Positions 56,346 to 64,000 of a stretch of DNA of 64,000 nt are shown in pieces. The notes under the pieces were generated by a model. That model was not told where the DNA came from. It searched no databases and was given only the letters and a program-made list of their open reading frames with translations. This DNA is from Pseudomonas sp. StFLB209 (GTDB taxonomy: Bacteria; Pseudomonadota; Gammaproteobacteria; Pseudomonadales; Pseudomonadaceae): contig NZ_AP014637.1 in assembly GCF_000829415.1 (NCBI RefSeq), forward strand, positions 4,419,001 to 4,483,000, written 5' to 3'. The position numbers and the translations under genes are program-made. Within the stretch, counting starts at the first letter, position 1. Each line of letters opens with the position of its first letter.

Positions 56346-56873
56346 ATGTTTGTCAGCAACAATACGCTCGAAGGCCTGGCCTCCAGGTTCGTCAACGGGC
56401 GCAGAACGCTGGACGACCTGTCTCAGGAGTTTGGCGCCTTTGTGCCGACGATTACGCAGGCAGCGGCGGCGACGCTCAGCTCCGGCTCAGGCAGTGCCGC
56501 CTCACAAGGTAATGCTCAGGGCGACACCGGCTATAACGAGTCATTTGCCCGGATGATGCTCAACCTTAAGACTCAGGGGCAGTCATCGCTGTCCGCCTCT
56601 GTCGCCGACGGTGACAACGGAGTGTCGACCGAGCAGGGGTCGAACCTGACCTCGACGCAGCAGGCCTTCCTTGACTATATGCAGCAGCCGGCCAGCGAGC
56701 GCTTGCGTGAGCAATTGACGGGTGTCAGCAAGCAGCAGTACGAGGCGATGAGTCCTGAGCAGCAGAAGGCGGTCGATCAGAAGTTTACCGAGGCACTGAA
56801 GCAACAGCAGGAAATTGCCCAGCAAGACATCAACACCCGGATCAAGGCACTCAAGGCAGGACTGATCGCCTGA
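56346..56873 (+). CDS. Hypothetical protein, Gln/Ser-rich
   Basis: 175 aa. GGCAGGAGATCAATC gives a good ribosome site for ATG 56346. An N-terminal helix (NTLEGLASRFVNGRRTLDDL), a Ser/Gly/Ala-rich linker and a Gln-rich helical C-terminus (LKQQQEIAQQDINTRIKALK). No signal peptide. It lies between two c-di-GMP genes. No family recognised. Confidence 0.75.
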   Translation: MFVSNNTLEGLASRFVNGRRTLDDLSQEFGAFVPTITQAAAATLSSGSGSAASQGNAQGDTGYNESFARMMLNLKTQGQSSLSASVADGDNGVSTEQGSNLTSTQQAFLDYMQQPASERLREQLTGVSKQQYEAMSPEQQKAVDQKFTEALKQQQEIAQQDINTRIKALKAGLIA

Positions 56874-56880
56874 TCCGCTC

Positions 56881-56908
56881 TACGACGCCTTCGGGCGTCG
56901 CTTTTTTT
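56881..56908 (+). terminator. Rho-independent terminator
   Basis: CGACGCC (56883-56889), loop TTC, GGGCGTCG, then TTTTTTT at 56902-56908. Ends the 56346 gene; the diguanylate cyclase converges 11 nt further on. Confidence 0.88.
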
Positions 56909-56919
56909 CCAGCCAGCAC

Positions 56920-58509
56920 TCAAGGGCTGGCAGCGGCGGCCTGCTCGTTGGCTGGCTGCAGCGCGGCGCACCACTGATCTCGTCCACGATGCTTGGCGGC
57001 GTACAGAAAAGCGTCGGCGCTTTTGATCATCAGCTGCGCAGTAATGTCTTCGCGGCGCGGTGCGTGGACTGTCAGGCCGGCGCTGGCGGTGACCTGACCG
57101 GTTGGGTGGTCGAGGTGTTCGATCGCCAGGCCGCGAATTGCCTCCAGCAGGTCACTGACGATCTTCGCCGCCGCTGCCGGCGACGTATCGGGTAACAGAA
57201 TGGTGAATTCTTCGCCGCCGTAGCGCACTGCCAGGTCGGTTTCGCGCTGCAAGGTGCCTGCAATGGCCTGGCCGACCTGACGCAGGCACTCATCGCCAGC
57301 TGAGTGGCCGTAGCGGTCATTGAAGCGCTTGAAGTAATCGACATCCAGCATGATCAGCGCCAGGCTGGTGTTCTGCCGCCGGGCCCGGGCAATCTCTTCG
57401 GCCAGTGCCAGATCCAGTCGGCGCCGGTTACCCAGGCCGGTCAGGCTGTCGGTCAGGGCCATGTCCCGGACCAGCCCGTGTACCCGGCGCAGCTCGGTCT
57501 CCATGCTCATGCGCGCGCGCAACTGGCGGATCACGATAACCCCAAAACTGGCCAGCCCGGCAATCAACAGCAACAGAATGAGGCCGGTCTTGAACAGGTC
57601 CTGGCGCCAGGGGGCGATGATTGAGCTGCGCGAGATGCCGGCTTCGACCACCAGCGGGTAGCGGCTCAGTGCCCGGTAGCCATACAGGCGCCAAGTGCCG
57701 TCGACCACCGCGCGGACCTCGGCCACCCCGGCGCTGGACCAGGGCAGATAGCGGGTGAATATTTCACTTTGCGACAGGCTCTTGCCGATGGTCGCGGCGA
57801 CGAAGGGGCGGCGCACCAGAATTGTCCCGTCACGGATTGCCAGCACCAGAGCGCCTTTATCGTCGATCTTGAAGTCGCCGTAATAGTCGACGAAGTAACT
57901 GACCCGGACGGTGCCGAGCATGACCCCGGCAAATGAGCCGTCATGATTGTTGAGGCGGCGCGAGACAGGAATGATCAGTTCCTGGGTCGAGCGGCTACTG
58001 ACCACCCGGCTGACCAGCACCGCACGGTCGGTATGGGTGCGGTGGTAGATAAAGTAATCGCGGTCGGCGTTATTGGCTGAGTCAGGGGTAGCGGTCTTGT
58101 CGGTGACAATCCATTTGCCGTTGGCATCGTAAACAAACAGCCCGTGCAACTGCGGCATGATGCGGGTCTGCTCGATCATCAGCGCGTGCATTCTGCCCAC
58201 GTCGATATTTTCCAGGCCATCGCCTTCGATACGTTCGGCCAGCAATGAGGTCAGGATGTCGACCTGGCGAATGGCGTCTTCGGCGTGCTGGGCCGTCGCA
58301 CGGGCCAGATTGTTTACCGAGTTCTCGGCCGCTGCGAACGCTTGGCGGTAATCGCGCCAGGCGCGCCAGCCTTCGACAGCCATGAAGGTGCTGATCACCA
58401 GCAGCATGAATATGACGGTCAGGCGCAGCAGCTGCGTGGCGCGTTCACGGTCCTCTGGCAACGGGCCGGCGGCGGCACTGCTTGAATCGCGTGATGGACG
58501 TCCCTGCAT
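56920..58509 (-). CDS. Membrane diguanylate cyclase with Cache sensor
   Basis: 529 aa, same layout as the 49754 gene: N-terminal span (LTVIFMLLVISTFMAVEGW), periplasmic Cache domain (MPQLHGLFVYDANGKWIVTD), second span (LFKTGLILLLLIAGLASFGV) and GGDEF with YGGEEFTILLPD. Makes c-di-GMP. ATG 58509 (MQGRPSRDSSS) follows AGGAAGAGA; upstream in-frame starts lack a site. Converges on the 56346 gene. Confidence 0.9.
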   Translation of the reverse strand: MQGRPSRDSSSAAAGPLPEDRERATQLLRLTVIFMLLVISTFMAVEGWRAWRDYRQAFAAAENSVNNLARATAQHAEDAIRQVDILTSLLAERIEGDGLENIDVGRMHALMIEQTRIMPQLHGLFVYDANGKWIVTDKTATPDSANNADRDYFIYHRTHTDRAVLVSRVVSSRSTQELIIPVSRRLNNHDGSFAGVMLGTVRVSYFVDYYGDFKIDDKGALVLAIRDGTILVRRPFVAATIGKSLSQSEIFTRYLPWSSAGVAEVRAVVDGTWRLYGYRALSRYPLVVEAGISRSSIIAPWRQDLFKTGLILLLLIAGLASFGVIVIRQLRARMSMETELRRVHGLVRDMALTDSLTGLGNRRRLDLALAEEIARARRQNTSLALIMLDVDYFKRFNDRYGHSAGDECLRQVGQAIAGTLQRETDLAVRYGGEEFTILLPDTSPAAAAKIVSDLLEAIRGLAIEHLDHPTGQVTASAGLTVHAPRREDITAQLMIKSADAFLYAAKHRGRDQWCAALQPANEQAAAASP

Positions 58510-58802
58510 TGAAATCTCTTCCTGTTCGACGCTGCTCAGCATACAGACAGTGATGGCCATTTGGCTTGCATAACAAGTGGCCGCCGCGGGCAAATCCGCC
58601 AGAGCCTCCTATGCTTGCCCGGCAGGTTAAGAACCTATGCCCAGAGCGCACCGGAGGCTATCGGCAACGGCGTTAAAACCTTTGAACTTTCCATATGCAG
58701 GTCGTTCGGAATCTTTGCGGCCGCCGTCGCGCAGGTCCTGTTCAAGAGCGCAGCTCATTCAACTTCAACGGAGCGTCCCAGAGGCGTAAGGAGAGAGGCT
58801 CG

Positions 58803-60821
58803 ATGAATCAACAGTCTTACGGTCCGGATGCCCAGGCCTTTGTCGTTTCGCAAGTCAATCGGCCGCTGTCACTGACCCAGGCGCTGCAACTGCCCAGGGT
58901 GGTGATTGAAGACACCACGCCGGTGCTCGAAGCGGGGCGCTTCGCCGTCAAGGCTATCGTCGGCCAGCCGGTCCATGTGACCAGCAAGGTCTACGCCGAC
59001 GGCCATGACAAGCTGGCGGTGCAATTGAGCTGGCGTGCCGAGGGCGATGAGCAGTGGCACAGTGTGCGCATGCGTGAGCTGGGCAACGATGGCTGGCAGG
59101 GGCGCTTTACCCCAGGCTCGGTCGACCGCTATGTATTTCGGCTCGAAGCCTGGATCGATCAGTTCGCCAGCTATCGCTACGAGCTGGAAAAAAAGCATGC
59201 AGCCGGGGTACCGGTCGAGCTTGAACTGGAAGAGGGGCGTATTCATCTGCAACACGCTGCTGAACGCAGCCAGGGCGCCTTGCGCGAACAGCTTCAGGCG
59301 CTGCTGCAACGCTTTGAGGGCCAGGATGCGCAGCACCGGGTTGAGCTGTTTCTGCGCAGTGAAACAGCGGCGTTGATGGCCCAGGCGGATAACCGTGGCT
59401 ACCTGAGCATCAGCCCGCAATTTCCGGTGGATGTGGAACGTGAGCTGGCGCAGTTTGCCAGCTGGTACGAGCTGTTTCCCCGTTCGATCACCGATGACCC
59501 ACAGCGCCACGGGACATTCAATGACGTGCATGCGCGGCTGCCGATGATCCGTGACATGGGCTTCGACGTGCTGTATTTCCCGCCCATTCACCCGATCGGC
59601 CGCGCGCATCGAAAGGGGCCGAACAACTCGCTGACCGCAGGCCCCGATGATCCGGGCAGCCCGTACGCCATCGGCAGCCCCGATGGCGGCCATGAGGCGA
59701 TTCATCCGCAACTGGGCAGCCGCGAGGACTTTCGCGCTCTGGTTGCTGCGGCGGCAGAACACGGGCTGGAAATCGCCCTGGATTTCGCCATTCAGTGTTC
59801 CCAGGATCACCCGTGGCTTGAGCAGCATCCTGGCTGGTTCAGCTGGCGCCCGGACGGCACCATTCGCTACGCGGAAAACCCGCCGAAGAAATACCAGGAC
59901 ATCGTCAACGTCGATTTCTACGCACCCGACGCCATTCCTGCGCTGTGGCTGGAACTGCGCGACATTATTCTTGGCTGGGTCGCGGAAGGTGTGAAGATCT
60001 ACCGCGTGGATAACCCGCACACCAAGCCGCTGCCGTTCTGGGAGTGGCTGATCGATGATGTGCGCCGCAAGTACCCCGACGTCATGTTCCTCGCCGAGGC
60101 CTTCACCAAGCCTGCGATGATGGCGCGGCTGGGCAAGGTCGGCTATTCGCAGAGCTACACCTATTTCACCTGGCGCAACAACAAGGCCGAGCTGTCGGAG
60201 TATTTCACTCAGCTCAACCAAGCGCCGCTGCGCGATTGCTACCGGCCGAACTTCTTCGTCAACACACCGGACATCAACCCGCATTTCCTGCATCACTCCG
60301 GGCGCGCCGGGTTTTTGATCCGCGCCGCGCTGGCCACCATGGGCTCGGGGTTGTGGGGGATGTACTCGGGGTTCGAACTGTGCGAGTCGGCGCCGCTGCC
60401 TGGCAAGGAGGAATACCTCGATTCGGAGAAGTATCAGATCCGCGTTCGTGACTTCAGCGCGCCGGGCAATATCATCGCCGAGATTGCCCAGCTCAACCGG
60501 ATTCGTCGGCAGAACCCGGCCTTGCAGACCCATCTGGGCCTGAAGCTGTATACCGTCTGGAACGACAACATCCTGTATTTCGGCAAGCGCACCGAGGACG
60601 GCAGCAACTTCATCCTGGTTGCGGTCAGCCTTGATCCGTACAACGTCCAGGAAGCGCATTTCGAGTTGCCGCTCTGGGAAATGGGGCTGCATGACACTGC
60701 CGAAACACAGGGCGAAGACTTGATGAACGGCCACCGCTGGACCTGGTACGGCAAGGTGCAATGGATGCGCATCGATCCTCATTATCAGCCGTTCGGTATC
60801 TGGCGGATCAGCGCGACGTAG
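58803..60821 (+). CDS. glgE: GlgE, maltose-1-phosphate maltosyltransferase
   Basis: Extends alpha-1,4-glucan with maltosyl units from maltose 1-phosphate. 672 aa, GH13_3. An N-terminal domain precedes the TIM barrel; YRVDNPHTKPLPFWEW carries the nucleophile Asp, and VMFLAEAFTKP the acid/base Glu. GTAAGGAGAGAGGCTCG precedes ATG 58803. It is 17 nt before treS-mak, so the two form an operon that turns trehalose into glucan, probably with glgB beyond the window. Confidence 0.95.
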   Translation: MNQQSYGPDAQAFVVSQVNRPLSLTQALQLPRVVIEDTTPVLEAGRFAVKAIVGQPVHVTSKVYADGHDKLAVQLSWRAEGDEQWHSVRMRELGNDGWQGRFTPGSVDRYVFRLEAWIDQFASYRYELEKKHAAGVPVELELEEGRIHLQHAAERSQGALREQLQALLQRFEGQDAQHRVELFLRSETAALMAQADNRGYLSISPQFPVDVERELAQFASWYELFPRSITDDPQRHGTFNDVHARLPMIRDMGFDVLYFPPIHPIGRAHRKGPNNSLTAGPDDPGSPYAIGSPDGGHEAIHPQLGSREDFRALVAAAAEHGLEIALDFAIQCSQDHPWLEQHPGWFSWRPDGTIRYAENPPKKYQDIVNVDFYAPDAIPALWLELRDIILGWVAEGVKIYRVDNPHTKPLPFWEWLIDDVRRKYPDVMFLAEAFTKPAMMARLGKVGYSQSYTYFTWRNNKAELSEYFTQLNQAPLRDCYRPNFFVNTPDINPHFLHHSGRAGFLIRAALATMGSGLWGMYSGFELCESAPLPGKEEYLDSEKYQIRVRDFSAPGNIIAEIAQLNRIRRQNPALQTHLGLKLYTVWNDNILYFGKRTEDGSNFILVAVSLDPYNVQEAHFELPLWEMGLHDTAETQGEDLMNGHRWTWYGKVQWMRIDPHYQPFGIWRISAT

Positions 60822-60838
60822 TTCAAAGGGAGTTCGCC

Positions 60839-63800
60839 ATGCCGAAGTCGAAGTCAAAGTCGCAAAAAACGCGGTCCGCCAGCTTCATCAACGACCCGCT
60901 CTGGTACAAGGATGCGGTGATCTACCAAGTCCACGTCAAGTCGTTCTTCGACTCCAACGATGACGGCATCGGGGACTTTCCAGGCCTGATCGCCAAGCTC
61001 GATTACATCGCCGGGCTGGGGGTCAATACCCTGTGGGTGTTGCCGTTCTATCCTTCGCCGCGGCGCGATGACGGCTACGACATTGCCGAGTATCGGGCTG
61101 TGCATCCTGACTACGGCAGCATGGCCGATGCCAAGCGCTTTATCAGTGAGGCGCACAAGCGCGGGCTGCGGGTGATCACCGAACTGGTGATCAACCACAC
61201 CTCCGACCAGCATCCGTGGTTCCAGCGCGCCCGGCATGCCAAGCCCGGCTCCAAAGCGCGCAACTTCTATGTGTGGTCCGACACTGACCAAAAGTACGAG
61301 GGCACGCGGATCATCTTTCTCGACACCGAGAAATCCAACTGGACCTGGGACCCGGTGGCCGGTCAGTACTTCTGGCACCGATTTTATTCTCATCAGCCAG
61401 ACCTGAATTTCGATAACCCGCAGGTGATGGACGCGGTGCTCGGGGTGATGCGCTTCTGGCTCGACCTGGGGGTGGACGGCTTGCGCCTGGACGCCATCCC
61501 GTACCTGATCGAGCGCGATGGTACTAACAACGAAAACCTGCCCGAGACCCATCAGGTGCTCAAGCGCATCCGCGCTGAAATCGACGCCAATTATCCCGAC
61601 CGGATGCTGCTGGCCGAGGCCAATCAGTGGCCTGAAGACACGCAGATGTACTTTGGTGACGTGAAGGGCGGTGATATCAAGGGCGGTGACGTGAAGGGCG
61701 GTGATATCAAGGGCGGTGACGTAAAGGGCGGCGACAGCAACGGCGCCGACGGCGATGAGTGCCATATGGCCTTTCATTTCCCGCTGATGCCGCGCATGTA
61801 CATGGCGCTGGCTCAGGAAGACCGCTTCCCGATCACCGATATCCTCAGCCAGACGCCGGCGATTCCTGCCAACTGTCAGTGGGCAATCTTCCTGCGCAAT
61901 CACGATGAGCTGACCCTGGAGATGGTCACCGACCGCGAGCGTGACTACCTGTGGAACCACTATGCCGCTGACCGCCGGGCACGGATCAACCTGGGCATTC
62001 GGCGGCGTCTTGCGCCACTGGTGGAGCGCGATCGGCGGCGGATCGAACTGCTCAACAGCATGCTGTTGTCGATGCCGGGCACGCCGACTCTGTATTACGG
62101 TGATGAGCTGGGCATGGGTGACAATATCTATCTGGGCGACCGCGACGGGGTGCGTACCCCCATGCAGTGGTCGATTGACCGCAATGGCGGCTTTTCCCGC
62201 GCCGACCCGGCCAGCCTGGTATTGCCGCCAATCATGGACCCGTTGTACGGCTTTCAGTCGGTCAATGTCGAGACTCAGGACCGTGACCCGCATTCATTGC
62301 TGAACTGGACCCGGCGCATGCTGGCAGTACGCAAACAACAAAAAGCCTTCGGCCGTGGTGCGCTGAACCTGTTGTCGCCCAACAACCGACGGATTCTGGC
62401 CTACACCCGGGAATACACCGGTACCGACGGACACACCGAGATCATTTTGTGCGTCGCCAACATGTCCAGCGCCGCCCAGGCGGTGGAGCTGGACTTGTCG
62501 GCCTACGCCGGCATGGTGCCGGTGGAAATGCTCGGCGGCAGTGCGTTTCCGCCCATTGGCCAGCTCACTTACCTGCTGACCTTTGCCCCCTACGGGTTTC
62601 ATTGGTTTCTACTCGCTGCGGAGAATCAAATGCCCAGTTGGCACGTTGAACCGGCGCAGAGCATGCCGGACTTCCCGACCCTGGTACTCAAGAAACGTCT
62701 GGAAGAGCTGCTCGAACAACCGCTGCGCGGCACCATCGAAAACACTTCGCTGGCGGTCTACTTGCCCAAGCGGCGCTGGTTCGCCAGCAAAGACAAGCCC
62801 ATCGACAAGGTCAATATCGCCCATGCGGTGCGCTTCTCTGACGGGCTGCGGCCGGTGCTGCTCAGTGAAATCGAGGTGACTGCTGGCGGCCAGACCGAGC
62901 GCTACCAGTTGCCGTTCGGCCTGTTGGCCGAGGACGACATCAGCAGCGCCTTGCCCCAGCAATTGGCCCTGGCTCGGGTGCGGCGCGGTGCTCAGGTCGG
63001 CCTGATCACCGATGCCTTCACCCTGGAGCCCTTCATCCGTAACCTGGTTCAGGCGATGCAGGACGGCACCGTGATCGACAGCGGCGAGGGCGACTTGCAG
63101 TTCAAGGCCACCGCCCGGCTTGAGCCGCTGGGCCTTGATCAGGAGTCGACCGTGCGCTATTTGTCGGCCGAGCAATCCAACAGCTCGGTGGTGGTGGGCG
63201 AAGCGTTGGTGCTGAAGATGATCCGCAAGGTCAGCGCCGGTGTTCACCCGGAACTGGAAATGGGCGCCTACTTGACGGCCGCCGGCTACCCGAACATTTC
63301 ACCGCTGCTCGGCTCGCTGCAGCGCATCGGCACGGAGGGTCAGCCACACCTGCTGATGATCGCCCAAGGCTATCTGGACAATCAGGGCGATGCCTGGGAA
63401 TGGACCCAGAACAACCTGGAGCGTGCGGTGCGCGACGAGCTGACGCGGCGCACCGCCAGCCAGGAGCAGGCTTATAACGCCTTGGCCGAACTGGCCGATT
63501 TTTCCCGTACCCTGGGTCAGCGACTCGGTGAGATGCATCAGGTGTTGGCGGCGCCGACTGACAACCCCGATTTCGCCACCGAAAACACGGGCACCAAAGA
63601 AGCGCAGGCCACAGCCAAACGGGTGCAGGCCCAACTCGACCATTCCCTGAAATTACTCGAGCAGCGCCGCGAAAGTTTGCAACCTGCCGATTGGCTGTTG
63701 GTCGAACAGCTGCTCACCCGTCGTAAAGCGCTGGATAAACACGTCCAGACCCTGGCCAAGGCCTCTGTGGGCGGGCTGCGCATGCGGGTCCACGGCGACC

Positions 63801-64000
63801 TGCATCTGGGTCAGGTGCTGGTGGTAAAAGGAGATGCATACCTGATCGACTTTGAAGGCGAGCCGGTGCGTGCGCTGGATGAGCGCCGTGGCAAATACAG
63901 CCCTTTCAAGGATGTTGGCGGCGTACTGCGTTCGTTCGACTACGCTGCGGCGATGGCCGTGCGCAGCGCGCAGAGCGCGGACACCTCGGCAGAGGCGATT
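60839..64000 (+). CDS. treS: Trehalose synthase-maltokinase fusion (partial)
   Basis: At least 1054 codons, running off the window. Residues about 1-590 are TreS (trehalose to maltose): LWYKDAVIYQVHVKSFFDSN, VITELVINHTSD, GVDGLRLDAIPY (nucleophile), MLLAEANQW (acid/base) and LRNHDELTLEM. From about 600 a maltokinase follows (VYLPKRRWFASKDK, then RVHGDLHLGQVLVV), making maltose 1-phosphate for GlgE. An unusual in-frame repeat (GDVKG/GDIKG) at residues 273-302 expands the loop before GDECHMAFHFP. AAAGGGAG precedes ATG 60839. Confidence 0.95.
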   Translation, partial: MPKSKSKSQKTRSASFINDPLWYKDAVIYQVHVKSFFDSNDDGIGDFPGLIAKLDYIAGLGVNTLWVLPFYPSPRRDDGYDIAEYRAVHPDYGSMADAKRFISEAHKRGLRVITELVINHTSDQHPWFQRARHAKPGSKARNFYVWSDTDQKYEGTRIIFLDTEKSNWTWDPVAGQYFWHRFYSHQPDLNFDNPQVMDAVLGVMRFWLDLGVDGLRLDAIPYLIERDGTNNENLPETHQVLKRIRAEIDANYPDRMLLAEANQWPEDTQMYFGDVKGGDIKGGDVKGGDIKGGDVKGGDSNGADGDECHMAFHFPLMPRMYMALAQEDRFPITDILSQTPAIPANCQWAIFLRNHDELTLEMVTDRERDYLWNHYAADRRARINLGIRRRLAPLVERDRRRIELLNSMLLSMPGTPTLYYGDELGMGDNIYLGDRDGVRTPMQWSIDRNGGFSRADPASLVLPPIMDPLYGFQSVNVETQDRDPHSLLNWTRRMLAVRKQQKAFGRGALNLLSPNNRRILAYTREYTGTDGHTEIILCVANMSSAAQAVELDLSAYAGMVPVEMLGGSAFPPIGQLTYLLTFAPYGFHWFLLAAENQMPSWHVEPAQSMPDFPTLVLKKRLEELLEQPLRGTIENTSLAVYLPKRRWFASKDKPIDKVNIAHAVRFSDGLRPVLLSEIEVTAGGQTERYQLPFGLLAEDDISSALPQQLALARVRRGAQVGLITDAFTLEPFIRNLVQAMQDGTVIDSGEGDLQFKATARLEPLGLDQESTVRYLSAEQSNSSVVVGEALVLKMIRKVSAGVHPELEMGAYLTAAGYPNISPLLGSLQRIGTEGQPHLLMIAQGYLDNQGDAWEWTQNNLERAVRDELTRRTASQEQAYNALAELADFSRTLGQRLGEMHQVLAAPTDNPDFATENTGTKEAQATAKRVQAQLDHSLKLLEQRRESLQPADWLLVEQLLTRRKALDKHVQTLAKASVGGLRMRVHGDLHLGQVLVVKGDAYLIDFEGEPVRALDERRGKYSPFKDVGGVLRSFDYAAAMAVRSAQSADTSAEAI
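61655..61744 (+). repeat. In-frame minisatellite in treS
   Basis: Six 15-bp units of the pattern GGTGAYRTVAAGGGC, the first four as two identical 30-bp blocks (61655-61684, 61685-61714). They encode (GDVKG/GDIKG) and end in GDSNG. Each unit is a multiple of three, so copy changes keep the frame. Confidence 0.92.

Noticed and set aside
61655..61744. Possible CRISPR-like direct repeats
   Set aside because: Units are contiguous with no spacers, in frame, and lie inside treS. It is a coding minisatellite.

Overview
The window is chromosomal DNA of a Pseudomonas, most likely from the P. fluorescens/P. syringae lineage. The basis is GC-rich coding sequence, REP/REPIN elements of the Pseudomonas type, the small Pseudomonas families DUF1654 and DUF1652, a kdpFABC-DE locus, and a thrS-infC-rpmI-rplT-pheS-pheT-ihfA-merR-tRNA-Pro order typical of the genus. 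No species name can be fixed from the sequence alone.

Layout. 1-0.7 kb: a leftward DUF1654-endA pair behind a consensus LexA (SOS) box. 1.3-8.3 kb: a ribose and nucleoside operon rbsBACRKD plus a periplasmic nucleoside hydrolase, with a palindromic RbsR-type operator upstream. 8.3-9.9 kb: small genes, including an I78-type lipoprotein and a cold-shock protein. 10.1-17.7 kb: the translation operon and tRNA-Pro(GGG). Its thrS leader carries two hairpins that look like threonine tRNA anticodon arms, and infC starts at an AUU codon. 17.8-18.6 kb: a few small genes of unknown role next to the tRNA. 18.9-26.8 kb: kdpFABC and kdpDE for high-affinity potassium uptake. 27.4-29.0 kb: a copper cassette (DUF2946, SCO, PCuAC). 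29.3-31.0 kb: acdS (ACC deaminase) and its divergent Lrp-type regulator. 31.9-34.0 kb: tonB-exbB-exbD. 34.7-46.2 kb: housekeeping and accessory genes (SDR, aldehyde dehydrogenase, PBP7, shikimate dehydrogenase-like protein, YceH, MFS pump, NhaR, TerC, a C39-fold pseudo-peptidase). 46.3-51.9 kb: an oxidoreductase, then two identical tRNA-Val(GAC) genes with duplicated promoters and terminators. Between the two tRNAs lie a MITE, a decayed IS200/IS605 element with an intact TnpB, and a diguanylate cyclase. 52-58.5 kb: small genes and two more c-di-GMP enzymes. 58.8-64 kb: glgE and a treS-maltokinase fusion (trehalose/alpha-glucan pathway), running off the window end. The fusion gene has an in-frame minisatellite in its TreS domain.

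The most interesting signals are the thrS leader with paired tRNA-Thr mimics, the two copies of a TA-flanked MITE with 18-bp inverted ends, the TnpB element whose tnpA is reduced to fragments, the SOS-boxed DUF1654-endA operon, the in-frame repeat in TreS, and the C39-family lipoprotein that has lost both its catalytic Cys and His. I saw no CRISPR array, no intact prophage and no recognisable defence island.
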